Positions 4,386-11,836 of a stretch of 12,254 bases of DNA are shown piece by piece. Source of the DNA: CAZWVM01 sp964637705. GTDB lineage: Bacteria; UBA8481. The stretch spans positions 1 through 12,254 of the forward strand of contig CAZWVM010000106.1 of NCBI GenBank assembly GCA_964637705.1, read 5' to 3'. Below the pieces are notes generated by a model that worked only from the letters and a program-made list of their open reading frames with translations, ran no database searches and had not been told where the DNA came from. Each line of letters opens with the position of its first letter. The stretch's first letter is position 1. The translations under genes and the position numbers were made by a program.

Positions 4386-6719
4386 CTAGCGTTTCACTCT
4401 CGACGCCGCCCGGTTCACGGGCTGCCACTCGGCCGGCACCAGGGGGCCGATGCGCAAGGGGCGCCGCCAGACGCCGCCGAAGCCCGTGCCGTCGGAGACG
4501 CGGATCGCGACCGTGTTGCGGCCCTCCTTGAGCGTCTCGATCGGCACCGTGTAGATCCGCTCGCGCCTCCAGGCGTTCTCGCCCGAGGTCTCCCCGATCT
4601 TGACGCCGTTGAGGTAGGAGGCATCGTCGTCGTCGATCGCTCCGACGTGGAAGACGAGGTTCTGGCCGCGCCAGGCGGCGAGGCGCTCCGCCGTCAGTTC
4701 GAACGTGGTCCGATACCAGGCTACGCCGTCGTAGTTCGCGAAGGCCGCGTCCTGGTTCTCCCAGCGGTCCGGGGCGATGAGGGTCTTCCAGGAGGCGTCA
4801 TCGACCGAGGCGCCGGCGAAGTCGCCGTCGCCGGTCCTGAAGCGCCACGCGCCCGAGAGGTTCAAGGGGCCCGCCGCCGGATCCGGGCTCGGCGTCGCCG
4901 TCCAGCCGATCGCGGCCGTCGTGCGCTTCACCAGCGGATGGCGCATGAAGCGGTCCCAGACGAAACCCGAACGGTAATTCTCGATGGCGAGGAGCACCGT
5001 GCCCTGGTCCAACCCCACCACGCGCCGCGTCACGATGCCGAGCGTCGGGTTGATCGCGTCCGTGAAGCCGTACTTGCCCCAGCTCTCGTGGTGGTTGTCG
5101 TAGATGAAGCGGAGCGCGGGGATCGCCAGCTCGGGAACGAACGGCACGGAGCCCGCGATGGCGTAGATGACCACGGTGCCGTCGACCGGGGAATAGGGAT
5201 CCCCGCCCGGCGGGAAGCCGTAGATGTAGTAGCGGTCGCCCGGGCCGTTCGCGGCGCCGAGGCCCCAGAGCATGGGGCCGTAGGACTTCGGGAAGGAGCG
5301 GGCCTGGTCGATGCAATACTGCCTCATCGCCAGCGTCGCCTCCGCCCCGTTCTCGAAGTAGTCGCAGAATCCGTCGTGGCGGTTCCGGAAGTCGTACCAG
5401 AGGCAGGGATACTGGAAGCGGAAGATCGACTGGGCGCCATACTCGATCACGGGCTCGAAGCCCTTGTACTCGCCCGTGTGGCGGTCGAAGGCGCCCCAGG
5501 ACGCGGCGGGCATGGGATGCCTCGGTGCGCCGATGCCTACGAGATAGCAGATCATGCCCTCGGTCGTCGAGCCCCAGCGCGCGTCGAGGAACTTGCCCTC
5601 CTGGGTCGCGCCGTGGGACGGGAAGTGGGGATGGCCGTTGAGCATCCAGCGCCAGTTCATCCGCTCGATGATCCGGTCCGCCAGCTCCACGACCTCCGAA
5701 TCGTCCCGGAACTCCTCCTGGGCCGTGATCACGCCGCAGAGAAACAGCGCCGAGTCGATCGAGGAAAGCTCCGTGGAGCCGTCGAGTTCCGCCGTGAACA
5801 TGTCGAGGAAGTGATAGTAGAAGCCCTGCACGTGCTTCATCTTCGGGGAGAGGAAGAAGCGCAGGGTCGTCCTCACGCGCTCGATCGCCTCCGCCCGCGT
5901 CACCCAGCCCCGCTTCGCCCCGATCGCGTAGGCGGAGAGGGCGTAGCCGGCGTTGGCGACCGAGGCGATCTTCTGCTTCTCGCTCGAGCGGAAGTTCTCC
6001 GCCTGGTCCAGCGTCAGCCCGTTCTCCGGGTTCGTCTCGTGCCAGAAGAAGTCGAAGGCTCTGCGGGAGACGAGCTCGAGGAACTGATCGTCGGTCATCC
6101 CGGCCGAGGTCTTCGGGTCGGCCGCGGCGGCCGCCATCAGCCTGTCGCGGATCTCGCGGCAGCGCTTGTCCCAGGGCGTGGGCGGCGGTTCGAAACCGAT
6201 GAGGCTTTTCTCCGGACGCGGCCCGGAGGGCTGACCGACGATCTCGATCTCGAAGAGCGAGTTGCCCCACTCCGTCGCGCGCCGGAGGCAGTTGACGCGG
6301 ACGTAGGAGGCCTCGACCGGCGCGACGAGCGTGATCGAGTCCGCGCCGCCCTTCTCGCGCGTCCCTTTCGCGACCGTCGTCCAGTTCGCCTGGTCCGAGG
6401 AGACCTCCACCGTGTATTCCCTCGGGCAGGCGTCCTCCCACACAAGCGTCAGTCCCGAGATCCGGCAGGGATGCGCGAAACGGGCCAGGATCCACTGGCC
6501 GTCCCTGAACTCCGACGACCACCGCGTCTCCGGGTCCCCGTCGAAGGCGAACTCGGCGGTGAAATGCCGGTTCTCCGAGGTCGATGCCGTGGCCTCGACG
6601 ACGTAGGGCTTCAGGTCCTCGATGGCGCCGAAGTCCGCGCCGCAGGAGGGGAGAAGGAGGAGGAGAAGACAGGAGACCGACGGGGCCAGGCGCCGCGAGG
6701 CGGAAGGGGGGATCTTCAT
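4386..6719 (-). CDS. Lipoprotein glycoside hydrolase: F5/8C-like + GH144/glucoamylase-like + GH2-type jelly roll
   Basis: This is a 777-residue predicted envelope lipoprotein. The start at 6719 is chosen because it gives a signal peptide MKIPPSAS ... LLLLLLPSC with the lipobox cysteine at 26, and AGGA lies about 9 bases upstream. The longer frame from 6755 would bury the signal. Residues about 36-171 resemble an F5/8 type C carbohydrate-binding domain ('TAEFAFDGDPETRWSSEF', 'YTVEVSSDQANW', 'YVRVNCLR'). Residues about 205-600 match the 'putative glucoamylase' alpha-toroid family related to GH144 endo-beta-1,2-glucanases ('FDFFWHETNPENGLTLDQ', 'VANAGYALSAYAIGAKRGW', 'ELSSIDSALF', 'RWGSTTEGM'). 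Acidic candidates include Asp322 and Glu387. Residues about 615-757 look like a GH2-family N-terminal jelly roll ('GVAWYRTTFEL', 'IDDDDASYLNGVKIG'). It probably cleaves or binds a beta-glucan at the cell surface or in the periplasm. The exact substrate, including beta-1,2-glucan, is inference. Confidence 0.87.
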   Translation of the reverse strand: MKIPPSASRRLAPSVSCLLLLLLPSCGADFGAIEDLKPYVVEATASTSENRHFTAEFAFDGDPETRWSSEFRDGQWILARFAHPCRISGLTLVWEDACPREYTVEVSSDQANWTTVAKGTREKGGADSITLVAPVEASYVRVNCLRRATEWGNSLFEIEIVGQPSGPRPEKSLIGFEPPPTPWDKRCREIRDRLMAAAAADPKTSAGMTDDQFLELVSRRAFDFFWHETNPENGLTLDQAENFRSSEKQKIASVANAGYALSAYAIGAKRGWVTRAEAIERVRTTLRFFLSPKMKHVQGFYYHFLDMFTAELDGSTELSSIDSALFLCGVITAQEEFRDDSEVVELADRIIERMNWRWMLNGHPHFPSHGATQEGKFLDARWGSTTEGMICYLVGIGAPRHPMPAASWGAFDRHTGEYKGFEPVIEYGAQSIFRFQYPCLWYDFRNRHDGFCDYFENGAEATLAMRQYCIDQARSFPKSYGPMLWGLGAANGPGDRYYIYGFPPGGDPYSPVDGTVVIYAIAGSVPFVPELAIPALRFIYDNHHESWGKYGFTDAINPTLGIVTRRVVGLDQGTVLLAIENYRSGFVWDRFMRHPLVKRTTAAIGWTATPSPDPAAGPLNLSGAWRFRTGDGDFAGASVDDASWKTLIAPDRWENQDAAFANYDGVAWYRTTFELTAERLAAWRGQNLVFHVGAIDDDDASYLNGVKIGETSGENAWRRERIYTVPIETLKEGRNTVAIRVSDGTGFGGVWRRPLRIGPLVPAEWQPVNRAASRVKR

Positions 6720-6720
6720 G

Positions 6721-6753
6721 GCGCGGATCCTAGCGGAACCTTGCCGTCCGCGC
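6721..6753 (-). promoter_or_regulatory. Inverted repeat enclosing the glycosidase ribosome binding site
   Basis: Perfect 7-base arms GCGCGGA (6721-6727) and TCCGCGC (6747-6753) flank a 19-base loop. In the minus-strand mRNA the downstream arm ends one base before the ATG, and the AGGA ribosome binding site lies at the loop edge and partly in the arm. Pairing would occlude initiation, so it could tune translation. It could also be chance in GC-rich DNA. No protein or ligand partner is evident. Confidence 0.3.
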
Positions 6754-6758
6754 AAAGG

Positions 6759-7322
6759 TTATTTCGCTCTATTGGCCAAATGGTAGCGCTTCCATAGATC
6801 GTTACCGGCCTCGACGACGGTCCACGGGAGACGGTTCGCGTAGAGCCAGTGGAGGGTGAGCCGGTGGGCGAAGTAGCCGAGGCCCATCCCGCAGGCCTTC
6901 ATCGAGGGAATCTCGGGGGACGGTTCGAACGTGACGCAGGCGCCCGCGAAGAACTGGTCCTTCATCGTCAGGGAGACGTCCACGCCGTAGTCGATCGACT
7001 TCACGTGGCGCCACGCGATCGTGAAGGGCCGGTAGCGCATCCCGACTCCGAACGTGACACCGCGCTCGTCGAACCGCCAGAGGACCGGGGGGACGACGAG
7101 ATACCCGAGGCAGTTCAGGACGATGAGCCCCCCGCACCCGATGAAGAAGAAGTAGAAGGCGAAGACCAGGAGAGGTTTGTCGGTGGGAAAGCTCCAGTCG
7201 AAGAACGGCGCCTCGCGGAGGCTGTCGAGGCCGACCATGACGAAGAGGGCGCCGAACAGGACGAAGAAAAGGAGAAGGGGGCGGTTGACGCGGACGGTGA
7301 ACGACTCCCGAGGCTCGATCAT
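6759..7322 (-). CDS. Small two-helix membrane protein with PH-like soluble domain, function unknown
   Basis: This is a 187-residue protein. Two hydrophobic segments (about 15-31 and 51-77) are joined by a short loop. A soluble part from about 80 follows, with 'WRFDERGVTFG ... RYRPFTIAWRHVKSIDYG', a pattern of a beta-strand, hairpin and 'I.W..V..I' typical of bacterial PH-like domains that follow membrane anchors (YdbS/bPH_2 style). I recognise the architecture rather than the family. The only in-frame ATG is at 7322; GGAG touches it directly, which is too close for a normal ribosome binding site, and an in-frame TAG lies 9 bases upstream. A promoter-like pair just before it would make the mRNA nearly leaderless. 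Its stop is 39 bases before the glycosidase start, so the two may be cotranscribed. The N-terminal part of the translation is coherent, which supports the call. Confidence 0.75.
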   Translation of the reverse strand: MIEPRESFTVRVNRPLLLFFVLFGALFVMVGLDSLREAPFFDWSFPTDKPLLVFAFYFFFIGCGGLIVLNCLGYLVVPPVLWRFDERGVTFGVGMRYRPFTIAWRHVKSIDYGVDVSLTMKDQFFAGACVTFEPSPEIPSMKACGMGLGYFAHRLTLHWLYANRLPWTVVEAGNDLWKRYHLANRAK

Positions 7323-7328
7323 CTCCGG

Positions 7329-7356
7329 ATTCTAGGTGGCAATCCTGGGGAGACAA
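7329..7356 (-). promoter_or_regulatory. Putative promoter for the small membrane protein gene
   Basis: On the minus strand TTGTCT (7351-7356, 4 of 6 to -35) and TAGAAT (7329-7334, 5 of 6 to -10) are 16 bases apart. The -10 ends six bases before the ATG at 7322, so transcription would start at or next to the start codon. The -35 lies inside the left arm of the inverted repeat at 7347-7389. Confidence 0.4.
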
Positions 7357-7389
7357 TACCTAAATCACCGAATCAGGTATGGTGTCCCC
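7347..7389. repeat. Imperfect inverted repeat, 15-base arms
   Basis: The arms are 7347-7361 (GGGGAGACAATACCT) and 7375-7389 (AGGTATGGTGTCCCC), pairing at 13 of 15 positions around a 13-base centre. It lies between the end of the RND pump gene and the small membrane protein gene, both on the minus strand. It could act as the 3' stem-loop of the efflux transcript. No U-run follows on the minus strand, so it is not a standard intrinsic terminator. Because it overlaps the putative -35 of the next gene, an operator role is equally possible. Confidence 0.5.
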
Positions 7390-7395
7390 CTGATA

Positions 7396-7408
7396 ACCGG
7401 CGCCCGGT
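7396..7408. repeat. Short GC-rich hairpin at the pump gene stop codon
   Basis: ACCGG-CGC-CCGGT makes a 5-base stem with a 3-base loop that overlaps the last base of the pump stop codon. No U-run follows on either strand. Together with the larger inverted repeat beside it, it might protect or end the efflux mRNA, but either could be incidental. Confidence 0.25.
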
Positions 7409-10400
7409 CAGCTTCTCGCGGAACCGTCGTTTCCTCCGTGGGGTTTCCCGCCCCGCCAGAGCCGCATGAACCAGGACTCCAGGTCGTCCAGGATCGTGTA
7501 GGCCACGGGCACCACGATGAGGGTCAGGACCGTCGAGGTGATGAGGCCGCCGACGACCGCGCGCGCCATCGGCGCCCGCATCTCCGCGCCCGCCCCGAGC
7601 GCGAAGAAGAGCGGGAGCATCCCGAAGATCATGGCCAGGGTCGTCATCATGATCGGCCGCAGCCGGATCCGCCCTGCCTCGACCAGGGCGTCCCGCCGCG
7701 GCATCTCCTCCTCCTCCGTCATCCGCTTCGCGAAGTCCACCAGGAGGATCGCGTTCTTCGTCACCAGGCCCATCAGCATGATGAGGCCGATCTGCGACAT
7801 GATGTTCAGGGTGTCGCGCGTCAGGAAGAGCATCCCGGCCATGCCGACGATGGAGAGGGGCAGGGAGAGCATGATCGAGAGTGGCGCGATGAAGGACTCG
7901 AACTGCGCGGCAAGGATCAGGTAGACGAAGACCACCGCGAGGACGAGAGCCTCCATGATGTACCCGAACGACTCCACCATCCGCTCCTGCTCGCCGCCCA
8001 TCACGACGCCGTACCCCGGCGCCATCGGCATCGTCCCGGCGAACTTCGAGATCTCCGTCGCCGCCGTGCCGAGAGCGATGCGGTCGAGGTCCGCCATGAT
8101 CTTGACCTCGCGGATCAGGTCCTTCCGGTTGATCTCCGCCGGCGTCACGGCCGCCTCGGCCCGCACGAACTCGCGGAGCGGCACGAGCCCGCCGCCGGGG
8201 ATCGAGAGGTTGAGGGCGCCGACGTTCTCCAGGCTCCCCCGCAGATCCTCCGGGAGCCTCACCCGGACCTCCCGCGCCTCGCCCTCCTCGTCCTCGAAGG
8301 TCGAGACCTGCTGCCCCCCGACGAGCGCGGCGAGGGTGGAGGTGACGCGGCCGGAGGAGAGGCCGAGGTCCGCGGCCTTTTCGCGGTCCACGACGAGGCG
8401 GTATTCCGACGTCTGCTGCGTCATCGGGATGTCGATGTCCACGATCCCCGGGATCGTGTACATGTGCCGGCGGATCTCCTCCGCGTACTTCTTCAACAGC
8501 TCGATGTCGTCGCCCCGCACGCTGATCTCCAGCGGCCGCCCGCCGTCGAGGCGCCCCGCCTCCGAGACCGCGAAGAAGAGGCCCGGGACCTTCTGCAGCC
8601 GCTCGCGCACCTCCGCCTGCACCTCGTACTGGTCGCGCGCCCGCTCGGACCGCGGCTTCAGCCGCACGAAGATCGATCCCGAGCGGACCGAGCCCGCGTC
8701 GCCGCCTCCCACCGAGGCGTAGGTCAGGTCGATCTCCGGGATCTCCGCGAGCACCGCGAGCACCGCCTCCGTCCGCGCCCGCGTCTCACGGATCGAGGAC
8801 TGGGGCGAGGCCCGGAAGCTCACCGAGAACTCGCCCTTGTCGAACTTCGTCTGGAACTCCTGCGGGAGCATTCGGAAGAGGAAGATCCCCGAGAAGAAGG
8901 CGGCGACGGCGAGGAGCACCACGGTCTTGCGGTGGTCGAGCGCCCAGCCGATCGCGTCGCGGTAGCGGTCGGCCGTCCGGTCGAACCACTCGTTGAAGAG
9001 GTCGAGGAGGCGCTTCAGGCCGCGCCGCCGCCCCGTCTTCTCGATGTCCGGGTCGTGCCACCGCGACGAGAGCATGGGATCGAGGGTGAAGGAGACGAAG
9101 AGCGAGACGGCGACCGCGAAGGCGATCGTCATGCCGAAGGAGAAGAAGAAGCGCCCCATGATGCCCTTCATGTAGGCGACCGGGAGAAAGACGGCCATGA
9201 TGGAGAAGGAGGTCGCCAGGACCGCCAGCCCGATCTCGCTCGTTCCGACCCGGGCCGCCGTGAAATGGTCCTGCCCCTTCTCCAGGTGCCTCACGATGTT
9301 CTCGCGCACCACGATCGCGTCGTCGATGAGCATGCCGATCGCGAGCGAGAGGGCCATCAGGGTGAGCATGTTCAAGGTCATGTTGAGCGCGTACATGATG
9401 ATGAAGGCTGAGATGACGGCGACGGGGAGCGTGAGGCCGGTGATCACGGTGGAGCGCCAGGAGTTGAGGAAGAGGAAGACGATGAAGACGGTGAGGAGGC
9501 CGCCGAGCACCAGCGTGACCTCCACGTCCTCCACCGCGTCGCGGATGAAGACCGAGCCGTCGCGCACCAGGCCGATCTCCACGCCCTGGGGCATCTCGCC
9601 CTTCAAGGTCTCGACCTCCGCCTTCACGTCGTCCACTACGTCGACCGTGTTCGCGCCGGTCTGCTTGAGGATGTCCAGGGCCACCGCCGGGACGCCGTTG
9701 ACGAGCGCGAAGGAGCGTTCCTCCAGCACCCCGTCGTCGATCCGCGCGATCTCGCCGAGGGTCACCGGCCGACCGCCGCGCTCCCCGATCACCATCGCGC
9801 GGAAACCCTCCGCGGTCCGCGGCTTGCCGGAGAGCCGGAGAGGATACTCCGTCGCGCCCGACGTCAGCCGCCCGACCGGCGTGTTCACGTTCTCCTGCCG
9901 GACCCCCGCCACGACCTCGTCCACGCCCATCCCGATCGCCGAGAGCCGCACCGGGTCGATCTCGATGTTCACGGCCCGCTCGGAGGTGCCGATGAGATCG
10001 ACGCGCCCGACGCCGGAGATGTTCTCCAGCCGCCGCTTGATCTTGCGCTCCACCAGCGACGTCAGCTCGCGCGGCGTGAGACGGTCCGAGCGGATGGCCA
10101 GGGAGAGAACCGGCATGCCGCCGAAGTCGAGCTTGCGGATGATCGGGTCCTCGACGTCGCGCGGGAGCGTGCCGCGCACCGCCGCAATCTTCGAGTTCAC
10201 GTCCTGGACCGCGTCGTTCACCCGCACCTCCAGCTCGAACTCGATGACGACCGTCGAGACGCCCTCCCGGGAGATCGACGAGACGTGCTTCACGCCCGCG
10301 ATCGGGTTCACCGCCTCCTCGATCGGCTTGGAGACCTCCCGCTCGATCGACTCCGGCGAGGCGCCGGGATAGACCGTCACGATCGAGACGACCGGGATCT

Positions 10401-10521
10401 CCACGTTCGGAAACATGTCGATCGCGAGGCGCCGGTAGGAGAAGACGCCGAGGGTGACGAGCGCGAGCATCATCACCGTGGCGAAGACCGGCCGCTTGAT
10501 GGAGAGATCGGAGAGGAACAT
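7408..10521 (-). CDS. RND efflux pump, HAE1 (AcrB/MexB) family inner-membrane transporter
   Basis: This 1037-residue proton-driven exporter subunit is the usual length for the family. The start at 10521 (MFLSDLSIKRPVFATVMMLAL) is the classical HAE1 N-terminus; GGAAG lies 5 bases upstream, whereas the frame upstream of it is Arg/Pro-rich and not homologous in style. The first membrane helix is at about 11-28. Porter-domain hallmarks include 'DMFPNVEIPVVSIVTVYPGASPESIE'. The paired proton-relay aspartates in 'AIGMLIDDAIVV' are Asp400 and Asp401 (AcrB 407/408), and 'GLVTKNAILLVDFAKR' carries Lys922 (AcrB Lys940). Internal duplication of two six-helix halves with two large periplasmic loops is evident. 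It assembles as a trimer with the adaptor and outer-membrane factor encoded upstream. Substrates are probably hydrophobic or amphiphilic compounds; the residues do not suggest the metal-specific CusA type. A 55-base gap separates it from the adaptor gene. Confidence 0.95.
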   Translation of the reverse strand: MFLSDLSIKRPVFATVMMLALVTLGVFSYRRLAIDMFPNVEIPVVSIVTVYPGASPESIEREVSKPIEEAVNPIAGVKHVSSISREGVSTVVIEFELEVRVNDAVQDVNSKIAAVRGTLPRDVEDPIIRKLDFGGMPVLSLAIRSDRLTPRELTSLVERKIKRRLENISGVGRVDLIGTSERAVNIEIDPVRLSAIGMGVDEVVAGVRQENVNTPVGRLTSGATEYPLRLSGKPRTAEGFRAMVIGERGGRPVTLGEIARIDDGVLEERSFALVNGVPAVALDILKQTGANTVDVVDDVKAEVETLKGEMPQGVEIGLVRDGSVFIRDAVEDVEVTLVLGGLLTVFIVFLFLNSWRSTVITGLTLPVAVISAFIIMYALNMTLNMLTLMALSLAIGMLIDDAIVVRENIVRHLEKGQDHFTAARVGTSEIGLAVLATSFSIMAVFLPVAYMKGIMGRFFFSFGMTIAFAVAVSLFVSFTLDPMLSSRWHDPDIEKTGRRRGLKRLLDLFNEWFDRTADRYRDAIGWALDHRKTVVLLAVAAFFSGIFLFRMLPQEFQTKFDKGEFSVSFRASPQSSIRETRARTEAVLAVLAEIPEIDLTYASVGGGDAGSVRSGSIFVRLKPRSERARDQYEVQAEVRERLQKVPGLFFAVSEAGRLDGGRPLEISVRGDDIELLKKYAEEIRRHMYTIPGIVDIDIPMTQQTSEYRLVVDREKAADLGLSSGRVTSTLAALVGGQQVSTFEDEEGEAREVRVRLPEDLRGSLENVGALNLSIPGGGLVPLREFVRAEAAVTPAEINRKDLIREVKIMADLDRIALGTAATEISKFAGTMPMAPGYGVVMGGEQERMVESFGYIMEALVLAVVFVYLILAAQFESFIAPLSIMLSLPLSIVGMAGMLFLTRDTLNIMSQIGLIMLMGLVTKNAILLVDFAKRMTEEEEMPRRDALVEAGRIRLRPIMMTTLAMIFGMLPLFFALGAGAEMRAPMARAVVGGLITSTVLTLIVVPVAYTILDDLESWFMRLWRGGKPHGGNDGSARS

Positions 10522-10576
10522 CAGAGCTTCCGGGGAGCGGATTCCGGACCGGGGGACGGGAGGTCGAGGGTGGTCA

Positions 10577-11836
10577 TCACGGCCGCGCGGCCGCCTTCGT
10601 GTCCGGGGCACCGGGCATCGCGGATGCGGGTGAAATGGATGAGGGCGTCTCCGCCGCGGACGGGGCCGGGGCGGGGGACGCGGCCGGGGCGTCTCCGTTC
10701 GAGACGATCAGCCGGTCGCCCTCCGCCACGTTGAATCCGCCGACCGTCACGACCTTCTCTCCCGCCGCGAGCCCCTGCAGGATCTCGACGTCGTCCTCCT
10801 CGCTCACGCCCACCCGGACCTCGCGCCGCTCGGCCGCTTCGCCCTTCACGACGAGCACGTCGGCCTTGCCTTCCTCGACGCGCCAGTTCAAGAGGGCCGT
10901 GCGCGGCACGAGGACCGCGTTCGCGCGCGTCCCGGTCACGATGCGCCCCTTGACGAAGAGACCGCTCCTGAGGACGCCGCTCTCGTTGGGGATCTCCGCG
11001 GTCACCCGAACGGCCCGATCCTGGGCGTCGACGGAAGGGTTCACGCGCTTCACCGTCGCGGTGAAGGCCTGCCCCGGCAGGGCGTCGGTCGTGAAGACGA
11101 GCGACAGGCCGGGCGTGATGCGCGCGAGCTCCGTCGAGGGAACCATGACGGTCAGTTCGAGCAGGCGGTTGTCCACGATGCGGAAGGCGCCCTGGGGCGG
11201 CGCGCCGTCGGAGACGAAGGTCCCGACCTCCACGTTGCAGGCCGCGACGACGCCGTCGATGGGGGAGACAATGGTGCGCTTCGAGCGCATCGTCCCGGCC
11301 TGGCTGAAGTCCTCGCGGGACGCGGCCAGCGCCGCGCGGGCCGCGGCCGTCTGGGCCCGCGCGGCCTCCAGCGCCGACTGCCCGTTGTCGATCTCCTGCT
11401 GGCTGATGATGCCGTGGGGCGCCAGCTCCAGCAGGCGCTTGTAGTCCCGCTCCGCGCGCGCCTCCGCGACCTCCGCCTGCATCACCTGCGCCTCCGCCAT
11501 CTCCACCGCCGCGCCGCTGCGTCCATACGACGCCTGGACCTCCCTCATGTCCAGCCGTGCCAGGGGCTGCCCGCGCCGGACCGGGACCCACTCGTCGACG
11601 TAGACCTCCTCGACGACGCCGCGGTACTCCGGCTTGATGACCGTCTCGTTTTTCGGGGCCAGGGTTCCCACCACGTCCACGCCGTCCGTCAGCGTCGCGG
11701 TCCGGGCCGCTTCGGCCTCCACGGCCACCGCGGGTTTGCCCGCCTCGGGGCCGGAGGCGCCGCCGCGTCCGCAGGCGGCGAGGGCGAGAGCGAGGCCGGC
11801 GGGAACCAGGAAGAAAAGGGAACGAGCGTGCTTCAC
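10577..11836 (-). CDS. RND efflux periplasmic adaptor (membrane fusion protein), lipoprotein
   Basis: This is a 419-residue adaptor that links the inner-membrane pump to the outer-membrane channel. The start is a GTG overlapping the preceding stop as GTGA, with AAGGAGG 9 bases upstream. The signal peptide ends in lipobox LALAAC with Cys22, so it is anchored by lipid as AcrA/MexA are. Domain order is: membrane-proximal and lipoyl half (about 45-95, 'YRGVVEEVYVDEWVPVRRGQPLARLD'), an alpha-helical hairpin (about 98-180, Ala/Glu-rich), the second lipoyl half ('IVSPIDGVVAACNVEVGTFV', 189-208), beta-barrel (about 215-300), and a C-terminal domain with 'VLVPRTALL' (308-316) and 'GLAAGEKVVTVGGFNVAEGDRL' (355-376). 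The last 40 or so residues are a disordered Ala/Pro/Ser tail, longer than in most family members. Confidence 0.93.
   Translation of the reverse strand: MKHARSLFFLVPAGLALALAACGRGGASGPEAGKPAVAVEAEAARTATLTDGVDVVGTLAPKNETVIKPEYRGVVEEVYVDEWVPVRRGQPLARLDMREVQASYGRSGAAVEMAEAQVMQAEVAEARAERDYKRLLELAPHGIISQQEIDNGQSALEAARAQTAAARAALAASREDFSQAGTMRSKRTIVSPIDGVVAACNVEVGTFVSDGAPPQGAFRIVDNRLLELTVMVPSTELARITPGLSLVFTTDALPGQAFTATVKRVNPSVDAQDRAVRVTAEIPNESGVLRSGLFVKGRIVTGTRANAVLVPRTALLNWRVEEGKADVLVVKGEAAERREVRVGVSEEDDVEILQGLAAGEKVVTVGGFNVAEGDRLIVSNGDAPAASPAPAPSAAETPSSISPASAMPGAPDTKAAARP

Noticed and set aside
6720..6758. Separate promoter for the glycosidase
   Set aside because: Only a poor -10-like TAGGAT with no acceptable -35 is seen. 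Cotranscription with the gene upstream is simpler.
4647..6797. 716-codon open frame on the plus strand
   Set aside because: It lies wholly antisense to the glycosidase. Its translation is dominated by Arg, Gly, Ala and Glu without any fold-like pattern, as expected from GC-rich codon bias on the other strand.
7347..7389. Integron attC-like site
   Set aside because: The arms have the right rough size, but I do not see the conserved core-site sequences, and there is no cassette arrangement or integrase.
7336..9411. 691-codon open frame on the plus strand
   Set aside because: It is antisense to the RND pump gene. The translation is rich in His, Arg, Asp and Glu repeats, typical of a shadow frame, and the opposite strand has an unmistakable HAE1 protein.
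10522..10611. Longer N-terminus for the pump and for the glycosidase (6720-6755)
   Set aside because: The extensions are Arg/Pro-rich and would place a family-typical N-terminus or lipoprotein signal in the interior. Internal ATGs with suitable ribosome binding sites fit better.
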